From: Pseudomonadota bacterium | Lineage (GTDB): Bacteria > Desulfobacterota > Desulfarculia > Adiutricales > JAGVGV01 | DNA: 40,904 nt | Reading direction: 5' to 3' | Assembly: GCA_018830135.1 (NCBI GenBank) | Contig: JAHJTB010000411.1 | Span: forward strand, 1 to 40,904 | In this document: positions 16,689-25,334 of the stretch, piece by piece | Numbering within the stretch: position 1 is the first letter of the stretch | How the letters are laid out: the number at the start of each line of letters is the position of its first letter | The notes under the pieces: model-generated | What the model was told of the DNA's origin: nothing | Database searches by the model: none | Seen by the model: the letters and a program-made list of their open reading frames with translations, nothing else | Made by a program: the position numbers and the translations under genes

Positions 16689-18379
16689 TGTCGATCTATC
16701 ATGAAAGGCCCTGGCTCAAATTCTATCCTTCCGGGGTTCCGGCCGAAGTCGAAGTCCCGATCAAGTCCCTGCCCCAGGCCTTTGACGAGGCCGCGGCCAA
16801 ATGGAAAAAAAAGACGGCCCTCGTTTTCTACGGCCGGAAGATCAGCTACACCGAACTGAAGGACCACGTGGACCGGCTGGCCCGGGCCCTGGCCGACCTG
16901 GGCATCAGGAAGGGAGACACGGTCGCCATTTTGATGCTCAATTCGCCCCAGTACTTCATCGCCTATTACGGGGCCTTGAAGGCCGGAGCCCGGCTGACCC
17001 TGGTCAGCCCCATGTACGTCTCCTCCGAGGTCAGGCATCAGCTCGAGGACAGCGAGGCCCGGCACATCATCTGCCAGAACATCCTGTACGACTTTGTGGA
17101 AAAGTCCGGGGTGCCCCTCAAGACCGTCATCCTGACCGATATCGGCGAATACCTGCCCCGCTGGAAGCGGTTTTTGGGTAAAAGCGTGCTGGGCGCGGTC
17201 TATCAGAAAATGGCCCTGCCGTCCCCCCGGATTTTCCAGCAGGAAGGCGTGTACCATCTTCAGGACCTGATCAAGAAATACCCGCCCGACCCGCCGGCCA
17301 TCGAGTGGGACCCCCGGGAGGACGTGGCCACCCTGCAGTACACGGGCGGGACCACCTCCCTGCCCAAGGCCGCGGTCCTGACCCATTACAACTACATCGC
17401 CAACGAAGCCCAGATGTTCTGCTTCATCCGCAACCGGGTAACCGAGGGGCAGGAGGTCATGGCCGCGTACATGCCTTTCTATCACGCCGCCGGACAGCTC
17501 AATATCACCCAGGGCATCATCCGCGGTTTTACCATGGTCATTTCGGCCACGACGGACCTGGAGGACCTGCTCAACGACATAGAAGATTTCAAGGTGACCA
17601 TGTTTGTCGGCGCGCCGACCATTTTCGAGTTTCTCAAGGACTATGAAAAAACGTACATCGTCGACTGGAAGCGCATGAAGTACGTGTTGGCCGGGGCCGA
17701 CGCTTTGCTGCAGGACACGGCCCAGGGGTTCGAGCGGCGGACCGGAATCAAGATTTGCGAGGGCTACGGCATGAGCGAGGCCGTGGCCGGGACCCATTCC
17801 AATCCTCTGGATCGAATCAAGCCTGGCTCCTTTGGGGTGCCTCTGCCCTCGACCATGGCCGCCATTCTCGCCCCGGAAAAAGATGAGTATCTGGGGATTG
17901 GGGAGATAGGTGAAATCGCCGTCCAGGGCCCCTCGGTCATGAAAGGCTACTGGAAGGCGGACCGGGCCAACCGGGAAAAGTTCTGCCGCATCGAAGACGA
18001 CGTCTGGATGCGGACCGGCGACCTGGGCCGGATGGACGAGGAAGGGTATTTCTTTTTTTACGACCGCCTGCGGGACATGATCAAGTACAAGGGTCATGCC
18101 GTGTTCGCCACCGAGGTCGAGGACGTGATCAAGGATCATCCCGGGGTCAAGGAGGTGGGCGTGGTCGGGGTCAGGGACCCGGTGGCCGGGGAGCTGGTCA
18201 AGGCGGTGGTTGTGCTCGAGGGCGATGCCCGGGGGAAGATATCGGAGGAAGACATCCAGGCCTACTGCCGGGACAAGCTGGCCGCTTTCAAGATTCCCAA
18301 GATCGTGGCCTTCCGGGGAGAAATCCCCAAGACCGACGTGGGCAAGGTCTCCCGGCGAGAACTGCGGGAGGACTTCTGA
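16688..18379 (+). CDS. AMP-forming acyl-CoA synthetase (long-chain/aromatic acid type)
   Basis: This 563-residue ANL-superfamily enzyme makes an acyl-adenylate and then an acyl-CoA. Motifs in order are the P-loop YTGGTTSLPK (~219-228), ICEGYGMSEA, the ATP-ribose Asp in MRTGDLGRMDEEG, the hinge DRLRDMIKYKG and the A10 catalytic Lys motif IPKTDVGKVSRREL. It sits between the permease and ATPase genes of the Liv transporter with 1-nt overlap or spacing on each side. Imported substrate is therefore likely a carboxylic acid that is trapped as its CoA ester. Exact chain type is not decidable by eye. Confidence 0.92.
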   Translation: MSIYHERPWLKFYPSGVPAEVEVPIKSLPQAFDEAAAKWKKKTALVFYGRKISYTELKDHVDRLARALADLGIRKGDTVAILMLNSPQYFIAYYGALKAGARLTLVSPMYVSSEVRHQLEDSEARHIICQNILYDFVEKSGVPLKTVILTDIGEYLPRWKRFLGKSVLGAVYQKMALPSPRIFQQEGVYHLQDLIKKYPPDPPAIEWDPREDVATLQYTGGTTSLPKAAVLTHYNYIANEAQMFCFIRNRVTEGQEVMAAYMPFYHAAGQLNITQGIIRGFTMVISATTDLEDLLNDIEDFKVTMFVGAPTIFEFLKDYEKTYIVDWKRMKYVLAGADALLQDTAQGFERRTGIKICEGYGMSEAVAGTHSNPLDRIKPGSFGVPLPSTMAAILAPEKDEYLGIGEIGEIAVQGPSVMKGYWKADRANREKFCRIEDDVWMRTGDLGRMDEEGYFFFYDRLRDMIKYKGHAVFATEVEDVIKDHPGVKEVGVVGVRDPVAGELVKAVVVLEGDARGKISEEDIQAYCRDKLAAFKIPKIVAFRGEIPKTDVGKVSRRELREDF

Positions 18380-18380
18380 C

Positions 18381-19157
18381 ATGACCGCTCCGATCCTGGA
18401 AGTCCGGGGCCTGACCAAGAAGTTCGGCGGCCTCACGGCCCTGGACGACGTGCATTTCGAGGTCTATCCCGGGGAGATCGTGGCTTTGATCGGTCCCAAC
18501 GGGGCGGGCAAGACCACGCTTTTACGGCACCTGATGGGCGTTCTCAAGCCCACGGAGGGAAAGGTCGTCTACAAGGGCCATGACATCACGGGCCGCCGTC
18601 CCTGGGACATCGTCAGTCGCGGGCTGGTGGGCACCTTTCAGGTGGTCAAGCCGTTCCGCAACCTGCCCTGCGTCATGAATGTGGTCGTCGCCTCGCTGGT
18701 CAGCCGGAAAAAACGGGGCGAATGGACCAAGCGCATGGAAATCCGGGCCCGGGACGCCTTGGAGTTCGTGGGTATAGCCGACCTGGCCCTGGAGCGGGCG
18801 GCCGTGCTCTCCCACGGCGACCTCAAGCGCCTGGAGATCGCCAAGGCCATCGCCACGGAACCCGAGCTGATGCTGCTGGACGAACCGTTCGGCGGCCTGA
18901 ATCCGGCCGAAACCGAACTGATCGCCAATTCCATCCGGAGACTGCACAAGGGCGGGCGTTTCGGCCGGCTGCATTCGGAAGAGATGTCCATGGTCATCGT
19001 CGAACACAAGCTAGCCGACCTGATGCGCATCGTCGACCGGGTCGTGGTGCTCAATTTCGGCCGGGTCCTGACGACCGGCACGCCGGAGGAGGTCGTGAAC
19101 GATCCCAGGGTGATCGAAGCGTACATCGGCAAGGAGGTCGTCTTCCATGCTTCTTGA
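18381..19157 (+). CDS. livG: Branched-chain-type ABC transporter ATPase LivG
   Basis: This 258-residue ATPase has Walker A GPNGAGKTT (~39-47), a Q-loop in GTFQVVKPF, Walker B LMLLDEPFGGLNP and the switch His in IVEHKL. The signature motif is LSHGDLKRLEIAKA, where LSYGQQRRLEIA is usual. A short insert (RLHKGGRFGRLHSEE) precedes the switch region. It begins 1 nt after the synthetase stop and overlaps livF by 11 nt. Confidence 0.92.
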   Translation: MTAPILEVRGLTKKFGGLTALDDVHFEVYPGEIVALIGPNGAGKTTLLRHLMGVLKPTEGKVVYKGHDITGRRPWDIVSRGLVGTFQVVKPFRNLPCVMNVVVASLVSRKKRGEWTKRMEIRARDALEFVGIADLALERAAVLSHGDLKRLEIAKAIATEPELMLLDEPFGGLNPAETELIANSIRRLHKGGRFGRLHSEEMSMVIVEHKLADLMRIVDRVVVLNFGRVLTTGTPEEVVNDPRVIEAYIGKEVVFHAS

Positions 19158-19899
19158 GGTCAGGAATCTGACGGTGCATTACTACACGGCCATGGTCCTG
19201 AACGAGGCCAGCTTCTCGGTCGACGAGGGAGAACTGGCGGCCGTGGTCGGACCCAACGGCGCCGGAAAGACGACCTTGCTGCGGGCCATCGCCGGGCTGA
19301 CCCGCTGGGAGCGGGACATCAATCGGGGCCGTCGCGCCATTTTCAGCAACATCGTCACCACCGGTGAGGTCTATTTCCAGGAACGGCGCATCGACAACCA
19401 GCCGGCCTATCGGATCGCCCGGGCCGGCCTGATTCTTTGTCCGGAACGGGCCAAACCCTTTACCGAACTGTCCGTGGCGGACAACCTCAGGGCCGGCGCC
19501 TTGTTCGCGGACAGAAAAGCGGTCGAAGGCAAGCTGGACATGGTTTTCAACCTGTTCCCAATTCTGGAAAAGCGGCGCAAACAGGTCTCCGGGACCCTGT
19601 CCGGCGGGGAGCGGGTCATGCTGGCCCTGGGCCGGGCCATGATGACCGATCCCAAACTCATGCTGATCGACGAACCGTCCACCGGTCTGGCGCCCAAGAC
19701 CAAGGAGGACCTGTACGCCAAGATCGAAGGCATCCGGAACATGGGCGTGAACATGGTCATCGTGGAGCAGGATATCGGGTTCGTTTTCAACATCAGCAGC
19801 CGCAACTACGTCATGTCCAAGGGCAGGATCATCGCCGAAGGCGGGGCCGAAGAACTGCTGGCCGACGAACGCATCCGGAAGATCTACCTGGGACTATAG
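19147..19899 (+). CDS. livF: Branched-chain-type ABC transporter ATPase LivF
   Basis: This 250-residue ATPase has Walker A GPNGAGKTT (~35-43), signature LSGGERVMLALGRA, Walker B LMLIDEPSTGLAP and the switch His replaced by Gln-Asp in IVEQDIGFVF, a common LivF variant. It carries an insert after Walker A (about RWERDINRGRRAIF) that makes it slightly longer than typical ~235-residue LivF proteins. It is the last gene of the operon and pairs with LivG to power the transporter. Confidence 0.92.
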   Translation: MLLEVRNLTVHYYTAMVLNEASFSVDEGELAAVVGPNGAGKTTLLRAIAGLTRWERDINRGRRAIFSNIVTTGEVYFQERRIDNQPAYRIARAGLILCPERAKPFTELSVADNLRAGALFADRKAVEGKLDMVFNLFPILEKRRKQVSGTLSGGERVMLALGRAMMTDPKLMLIDEPSTGLAPKTKEDLYAKIEGIRNMGVNMVIVEQDIGFVFNISSRNYVMSKGRIIAEGGAEELLADERIRKIYLGL

Positions 19900-19906
19900 C
19901 GTGAAA

Positions 19907-19937
19907 AGCCTCCATTCAGGGGGCTGTTGTCCTTTTC
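19907..19937 (+). terminator. Probable terminator of the Liv operon
   Basis: AGCCTCC (19907-19913), loop ATTCA and GGGGGCT (19919-19925) form a 7-bp stem with one mismatch. A pyrimidine-rich tail (GTTGTCCTTTTCC) follows directly. It begins 8 nt after the livF stop. Confidence 0.5.
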
Positions 19938-20051
19938 CATCACGCCGTTGTTTCCCGCCATGACCGTAACATCCTGGACAGGGTGTTGAAGCGGGGCTTC
20001 AAGGCCAAAGGCGTTCCCGAACCAGAGCCTGGAGACGAGCGGAAAACGTAC

Positions 20052-20136
20052 GATCCTGCTTCGTCGCTTCGCTCCTCGCCGTGACGGGGCTCGGATGCGC
20101 CGTCTTTGCGAGACGCCGCGGGCGACGAAGAAATCC
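20052..20136. repeat. Inverted pair of the GCGACGAAGCAAT repeat (85 bp)
   Basis: 20052-20086 and 20101-20136 are imperfect reverse complements. Each ends in the core (CTGCTTCGTCGC / GCGACGAAGAAAT) that also bounds the 392-bp element at 3935-4326. Here the two ends are separated by ~14 bp, giving a hairpin-like, REPIN-type arrangement. The rest of the 19900-20396 gap holds no gene. It includes a perfect small hairpin at 19986-20002 (TTGAAGC / GCTTCAA). Confidence 0.55.
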
Positions 20137-20283
20137 GGTCCTCCGGCAGCACAGCGCCAGACCCTGCCTCCTGAAATCGTTGCCTTCACCTGCCTCAGAG
20201 CCCTTATCCATTCAGTCAAAACGACATCGAATTGTAACAACCGGGTTCCGAACCTTGATGTATCATAAGACAGATCGGATTTT

Positions 20284-20309
20284 ACCCCTGGGGCCGGATC
20301 GGGGTTTTT
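20284..20309 (+). terminator. Hairpin with T-run upstream of the GMC oxidoreductase gene
   Basis: ACCCC (20284-20288) can pair with GGGGT (20301-20305), followed by T5 and TTGTTAT. It is only ~90 nt before the next start codon, so it could be a leader attenuator of that gene or a backup terminator for the upstream operon. The stem is short (5 bp) with a 12-nt loop. Confidence 0.35.
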
Positions 20310-20396
20310 GTTATGGGCAGTGCGATGACTGGAAATCAATCGACCTTTTCCGGGAAGGCGCTTCGGTAAGTCAATCCGGAGCGATAAGGCAGTTTC

Positions 20397-21671
20397 ATGG
20401 CCATATTGGAAACGGATGTGGTGGTCGCCGGAACCGGTCCCGGGGGTGCGACTTTGGCCCGGGAACTTTCCCGGCGGCAACGGTCGGTGGTCCTTTTGGA
20501 GAAGGGGCGCTGGCATGACATGTTCGTCGGCCGCTACCTGTCCGTGGGTCCCATCACCCGGATCGTGGTTCCCCGGGGGGATTTCGGGATCATGGCCCGG
20601 GGTGTTTCGGTGGGGGGCTCGACGGTGGTCTTCACCGGCAATGCGTATGATCCTCCTCCCTGGCTGAAGACCGAACTGGGCATCGATCTGTCCGAGGAGG
20701 TGGCTGAAACGCGTCGGGAGATTGACATCAAGCCTCTTCCGGACGAATTTTTCGGCCGCTGGCCCGGGACGCGGCGCCTGGTGGAAGCGGCCGGAGACCT
20801 TGGTATCGAGATGAAGCCCCAGGACAAGTACGTCGATCCGGACCGGTGCGATCCGGACTGCGACGACTGTATGCTGGGCTGCCGGCGCGGGGCCAAATGG
20901 ACGGCGCGTGAATGGGCGGCTCAAGCCCGGGCCAATGGGGTCCGGCTGTTGGACCGGACCACGGTCGATCGGGTCGTTTTCGAAAACGGCCGGGCGGTGG
21001 GACTGAAGGTCCGGGGGCCGGACGGGTTTGAAGAGGTCCGGGCGGACAAGGTGGTCCTGGCCGCCGGGGGAATGGGCACTCCGGTCATCCTGCTCAATTC
21101 GGGCGTTTCCGGGGCCGGGTCTCATTTTTTCATCGATCCGATGAACGTGGTCTGGGGCCTGAGCCGGCATGACGTGGGAATCGGCGAACAGACCTTTTCC
21201 GTGGCCTCGGAGGATTTCATGGAATCCGACGATTTCATGATCGGCAATCTGGGGCGGCTGTTTCTGTATCACTGGGCCTGGCTGGGCCGGTTGAGGGGGT
21301 ACGCCTTCGGCGGCGCGACGGGCATGTTCGCCAAGGTTGGGGATTCGCCGGGAGGCAGCATCGACGCCCGGGGCGTGATTCGCAAGACCTATACGGCCGG
21401 GGATCGGGCCAAATTCAAAAAGGGCACGGACATCTGCAAGAAAATCATGATCCGGGCCGGGGTCGTTCCCGGCACGCTGCTGGTCCTGCCGAACGTGGGC
21501 GGGCATCCCGGCGGAACGGCGGCCATCGGCAAGGTGGTGGGGCCGGACCTGCAGGTCCTGGGGGCGGAAAACCTGTTCGTCTGCGATGCCTCGGTATTTC
21601 CGCGTTCCCCCGGCCGACCTCCCTCGCTGACGATCATCGGCCTGGCCAAACGTCTGTCCAAAACCCTATGA
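20397..21671 (+). CDS. GMC-type FAD oxidoreductase with a four-cysteine cluster
   Basis: This 424-residue flavoprotein has an N-terminal dinucleotide fold (VVVAGTGPGGATLARELS, then LLEKG), a GMC-like RGVSVGGSTVVFTG loop and LAAGGMGTPVIL. The C-terminal substrate/FAD region reads GGHPGGT ... VCDASVFPRSPGRPPSLTIIGLAKRL. C151, C155, C158 and C162, in CDPDCDDCMLGCRRGAK, resemble the Cys-rich segment of bacterial GMC oxidoreductases thought to bind Fe-S. It probably oxidises or reduces an alcohol or keto group on an unknown substrate. The next gene encodes a ferredoxin-domain protein 88 nt downstream, a possible electron partner. Confidence 0.85.
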   Translation: MAILETDVVVAGTGPGGATLARELSRRQRSVVLLEKGRWHDMFVGRYLSVGPITRIVVPRGDFGIMARGVSVGGSTVVFTGNAYDPPPWLKTELGIDLSEEVAETRREIDIKPLPDEFFGRWPGTRRLVEAAGDLGIEMKPQDKYVDPDRCDPDCDDCMLGCRRGAKWTAREWAAQARANGVRLLDRTTVDRVVFENGRAVGLKVRGPDGFEEVRADKVVLAAGGMGTPVILLNSGVSGAGSHFFIDPMNVVWGLSRHDVGIGEQTFSVASEDFMESDDFMIGNLGRLFLYHWAWLGRLRGYAFGGATGMFAKVGDSPGGSIDARGVIRKTYTAGDRAKFKKGTDICKKIMIRAGVVPGTLLVLPNVGGHPGGTAAIGKVVGPDLQVLGAENLFVCDASVFPRSPGRPPSLTIIGLAKRLSKTL

Positions 21672-21759
21672 AACGAAGGTATGGACCGCGATTCCGCCTG
21701 GATGACGGCGGCTTTCGCGCCGTGGCTTCGGTTCCGGGTAGCGGCCCGAGGAGGCGATA

Positions 21760-22932
21760 ATGGACAACCGGGTCTTTGTCATTTCCTGTCCCGACTACGA
21801 CCAGTCCGGGGAAAAAACGGCCGAACTGCTGGACATGATGGGCGGCATGGAACGGTTCGCCGCCTCGGGAGAGTCGATCGCCCTGAAGGTCAATCTGCTT
21901 CTGGCCGCCCGGCCTGAAGACGCCGTGACCACGCACCCGGAAGTGGTCAAGGCCATGGCTTCCCTGGTCAAGGGCCGGGGCGCCGCCCCCCTGATCGTGG
22001 ACAGTCCGGGCGGCGGATACCGTTACAGCCCCAAGACTCTGGAAAAGACCTACCAGAAGACCGGGATGACCCGGGCGGCCGAGGAGTCCGGGGCGGAGCT
22101 CAACTGGGACTGCTCCCATCAACTGGTCTCCTTTCCCGAAGGGCGCCTGGTCAAGCGCTTCGAGGTCATCACCCCGGTCCTCGATGCGGACGGCGTCTTC
22201 AACCTGTGCAAGCTCAAGACCCACATGTTCACTTATATGACCGGCGCGGTGAAAAACCACTTCGGGGTCATCCCGGGATTGAGCAAGCCCGGGCACCACG
22301 CCAAACTTCGGGACACCGGACGATTCGCGGCCATGCTTCTGGACCTGACCGAACTGGTCGGGGCCAGGCTGTTCATCATGGACGCGGTCCTGACCATGGA
22401 GGGAGAGGGGCCCATGGCCGGCGAACCCAGGCGGGTCGGCCTGCTGCTCGGGTCCACGAACCCGGTGGCCCTGGACGCGGTCGGCGGGGAGATCATGGGC
22501 CTGGACCCGGAGAACAATCCGGTGCTGGTGGAAGCGGAAAAGCGCGGCCTCGGGCCGACCCGCCTGCGGGACGTGGACCTGGTCGGGATCGAGGCCCGGT
22601 CTTTGCGGGTCCGGGATTTCAAGGGACCCAGCACGTATTACGCCGGCCATGGTCTGGGCGCGTCGCCCTGGTACGTCAGCCTGTTTCTTCCTTTATTCAA
22701 GAACGGCATGTCCGTCCGGCCGAAAGTCGACGAAAAGAAATGCGCGGCTTGCGGAATCTGCGTCAAGGCCTGTCCCATGGGGGCGGTGGCCTTGAAGGAG
22801 AAACGGCATGCCTTTATTGACGACGACCTATGCATCCGCTGCTACTGTTGCCATGAAATGTGTCCGGAAAAGGCCATTGAACTGAGGCGAGGGCTCTTGT
22901 ACCGACTCATCAGGCCCGCGGGAGCGGTTTGA
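21760..22932 (+). CDS. DUF362 protein with C-terminal 2x[4Fe-4S] ferredoxin domain
   Basis: The product is 390 residues; GGAGGCG stands before the ATG. The DUF362 part (~1-300) contains the typical KVNLL, DADGVFNLCKLKTHMFT, TGAVKNHFGVIPGLSK and MDAVLTMEGEGP. The C-terminal part has two cluster motifs, CAACGICVKACP and CIRCYCCHEMCP. The second is slightly irregular because of an extra Cys. DUF362 proteins are common in anaerobes but their role is not settled. Electron transfer to or from the preceding flavoprotein is plausible from position only. Confidence 0.9.
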   Translation: MDNRVFVISCPDYDQSGEKTAELLDMMGGMERFAASGESIALKVNLLLAARPEDAVTTHPEVVKAMASLVKGRGAAPLIVDSPGGGYRYSPKTLEKTYQKTGMTRAAEESGAELNWDCSHQLVSFPEGRLVKRFEVITPVLDADGVFNLCKLKTHMFTYMTGAVKNHFGVIPGLSKPGHHAKLRDTGRFAAMLLDLTELVGARLFIMDAVLTMEGEGPMAGEPRRVGLLLGSTNPVALDAVGGEIMGLDPENNPVLVEAEKRGLGPTRLRDVDLVGIEARSLRVRDFKGPSTYYAGHGLGASPWYVSLFLPLFKNGMSVRPKVDEKKCAACGICVKACPMGAVALKEKRHAFIDDDLCIRCYCCHEMCPEKAIELRRGLLYRLIRPAGAV

Positions 22933-22980
22933 GGACAACGGGCCCTTCGCCCGGCCCCGAAAGAGAAAGATCGCCATCCC

Positions 22981-24024
22981 ATGCACATGTCAACCCATGA
23001 ATACAAGGACCTTCAGGCCTTCCACCATGACGCGCTCATCTTCGACATCCATTTTCACCCTCGATCGGCCCTGCCCGCGTTTTTTCGGCATATCGGACAC
23101 TTCTTTCTGCGCAAGACCATGCCGCCGCTGGAGGACCTGTCGGCCCTGGGCCCGGCCGGAGTGGACGGGTGCGCCCTGGCGGCCATCGGGGACAGCCAGA
23201 TCGGAGGGCCGTTTACCCTCAAGACGATTACCCGGTCGATCACCCGGCAACTGCAGCGATGCATCGAGGAAATCAACACCTGTGACGGCCGTATCGTGTA
23301 CGCCGCCGACGATATCCTGGCCGCGAAGCGGGAAGGGCGCCTCTCCTTTCTCCTGAGCCTGGAAGGCGGGAACATGCTTCGGGGGCCTGAAGATGTGGAA
23401 CTCCTCGACCATCTTGGCTTCCGGCTCCTGACCCTGGTCCATTTGAACGACAATTCGATCGGCCGCGTCGGCGCCAATACATGGAACTACTGGCGAAGGG
23501 GCTGCAACTCCGGGACTAAAAGCGGTCTGACCGCCCTGGGCGAGGTATGCGTCCGGAAAATGAACGCCCTGGGCATGATCATCGACGTGTCCCATTGTCA
23601 TCAGGCCACGGTCATGGATGTAGCCGGGCTGTCCAACCGGCCGATCGTGGCTTCCCATGCCGGCGCCCGGGCCGTGTCCGAGTTCCACCGGTATCTGCTC
23701 GACGATGAGATCGAGGCCATTGCCAGGACCGGCGGTCTGATCGGGCTGTGGCCCATGTACTACTGGGGCCGGGGGATGGCCGGAGCGGAGGATTTCAAGG
23801 CCCATCTGACCCACATGCTGGACCTCGTCGGCGAGGACCACCTGGCTATCGGGACGGACGTGCAAGGCATTCCCGGCCTGATGCCCGGATTCGGCGGGGT
23901 CAAGGACTACATCACCCTGACCGGTCTGTTGTTTGACGCCGGGCTGAACGAGAAACAGGCGCGCAAGGTTCTGGGCCTCAATTTCCTCCGGGTCCTGGAC
24001 GAGGCGACCGCCACGCGCCCATGA
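22981..24024 (+). CDS. M19-family (renal-dipeptidase-like) metallopeptidase
   Basis: This 347-residue TIM-barrel protein lacks a signal peptide. M19 landmarks are LSLEGGNML (bridging Glu), IIDVSHCH (His), IVASHAGARAV (His) and AIGTDVQG (Asp). The first metal motif is DIHFH (H24-x-H26), where M19 enzymes usually have HxD, so its metal site may differ. M19 enzymes cleave dipeptides, including Cys-Gly and L-D or D-containing pairs. The start at 22981 could equally be the ATG at 22987. The stop overlaps the next start (ATGA), which couples it to the PLP enzyme. Confidence 0.87.
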   Translation: MHMSTHEYKDLQAFHHDALIFDIHFHPRSALPAFFRHIGHFFLRKTMPPLEDLSALGPAGVDGCALAAIGDSQIGGPFTLKTITRSITRQLQRCIEEINTCDGRIVYAADDILAAKREGRLSFLLSLEGGNMLRGPEDVELLDHLGFRLLTLVHLNDNSIGRVGANTWNYWRRGCNSGTKSGLTALGEVCVRKMNALGMIIDVSHCHQATVMDVAGLSNRPIVASHAGARAVSEFHRYLLDDEIEAIARTGGLIGLWPMYYWGRGMAGAEDFKAHLTHMLDLVGEDHLAIGTDVQGIPGLMPGFGGVKDYITLTGLLFDAGLNEKQARKVLGLNFLRVLDEATATRP

Positions 24025-25115
24025 ACCTGCCTGACAGGCGATCGCCGCTTCTTTTCGATCGGTTCCCCGGCCTGGCCGGACGAATCCCCTGGATGCGTCT
24101 GGTCCCCTGTCCCACGCCGGTCCACAGGCTGGAAGCCGTGAGCGCCCGGTTCGGACACGAGGTCTGGATCAAGCGCGACGATTTGACCTCGCCGGAATAC
24201 GGAGGCAACAAGCCTCGCAAACTCGAGTTTCTGCTGGCCCGCGCGGCTGCTTCAGACAAGCGCGTCCTGTTGACCGGCGGAGGCATCGGCAGCAACCATG
24301 CCCTGGCCACGGCCTACTTCGGCCGTCAACAAGGCTTCCAGGTCATTCTGGACCTCTGCCGGCAGCCGGTGACCGAACACGCCTGTCTGAAACTCAGGCT
24401 GTTTCAGGCCCTGGGCGCCCGGATGCACTATGTGGGCGGCCAGTCCGGATTTGCCGTGCGTCACATTCTGGCCGGCCGCCTGCGCCATCCCGACGTGTTT
24501 TTCATTCCGCCGGGCGGGTCCGACTTTACCGGCACGCTCGGGTACGTGGAAGCGGGACTCGAAATCGCCGGGCAGATCGAGCGCAAGGAGATGCCGGTCC
24601 CCGAGACGGTCTTTATCGCCCTGGGTTCAGGAGGCTCGATGGCCGGGCTGGTTCTCGGCCTGAAGATCGGCGGCATCGGCAGCCGGGTCGTGGGGGTTCG
24701 CGTGGCCACCCCGCTGGCGGCCAACACGTGGCGGGTGACCGTCCTGGCTCGACTGACGGCCAGAGGCCTGCGGCGTATCGACTCCTTTCCGAGGCTGCCG
24801 GCCATCGTCCCCTCCGACGCCCCGGTCGTCGGCGATCAATACGGGGCGGGATACGGCCATGCCACGCCCGCCGGCCGGGAGGCGGCCGGGATGATGCTCG
24901 AACTGGAAGGCATTCGTCTGGACCCGACCTATACGGCCAAGGCGTTCGCCGCCCTTCTGGGTCACATAAGGGCCGGCGCGGCCGAGGGCCCCGTCCTGTT
25001 TCTGAACACCTACAGCGCGCAAGACCTGGCCGGCCTGGCCGAGTCCATGGATTCTGAAAACCTGCCCGCGGTCTTCCGGCGTTTCGTGGAAGTAACGCGC
25101 CGGCATCCCGATTGA
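24021..25115 (+). CDS. PLP-dependent D-cysteine desulfhydrase / ACC deaminase family enzyme
   Basis: This 364-residue fold-type II PLP enzyme has the Schiff-base Lys64 in YGGNKPRKLEFLL, matching GGNKTRKLEYL of ACC deaminase and D-cysteine desulfhydrase. Ser-Asn follow in GGGIGSNHALATA, and the phosphate-binding loop is LGSGGSMAGLVLG. Family members release ammonia from D-cysteine or related small amino acids. Sequence alone does not separate desulfhydrase from deaminase. Overlap with the dipeptidase gene suggests that an amino acid freed by the peptidase is its substrate. Confidence 0.88.
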   Translation: MNLPDRRSPLLFDRFPGLAGRIPWMRLVPCPTPVHRLEAVSARFGHEVWIKRDDLTSPEYGGNKPRKLEFLLARAAASDKRVLLTGGGIGSNHALATAYFGRQQGFQVILDLCRQPVTEHACLKLRLFQALGARMHYVGGQSGFAVRHILAGRLRHPDVFFIPPGGSDFTGTLGYVEAGLEIAGQIERKEMPVPETVFIALGSGGSMAGLVLGLKIGGIGSRVVGVRVATPLAANTWRVTVLARLTARGLRRIDSFPRLPAIVPSDAPVVGDQYGAGYGHATPAGREAAGMMLELEGIRLDPTYTAKAFAALLGHIRAGAAEGPVLFLNTYSAQDLAGLAESMDSENLPAVFRRFVEVTRRHPD

Positions 25116-25334
25116 CCGGGGCATATTTCAGAAATCAAATCGGCCGGATGCATCAATGGACACCGGACCGAAACCGTTCCGACTCGACTTCGCCGCGCTC
25201 CTGCCTGAAAGAAATCACCTCCGGGACCTCAAAAAGACACGGAAGGCCGCTATCCTTACAGCAAATTTGACCCAGGCCGGCGGACTCCGCGGCAACCGGA
25301 CCCGTCGACATACATCGGGGAGGGCCATAGGGAT

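Noticed and set aside
16475-18436. 653-codon minus-strand open frame
   Set aside because: It mirrors the acyl-CoA synthetase gene, whose catalytic motifs are intact on the plus strand.
19884-21506. 540-codon minus-strand open frame
   Set aside because: It is a shadow of the GMC oxidoreductase gene and crosses a repeat; no family signature.
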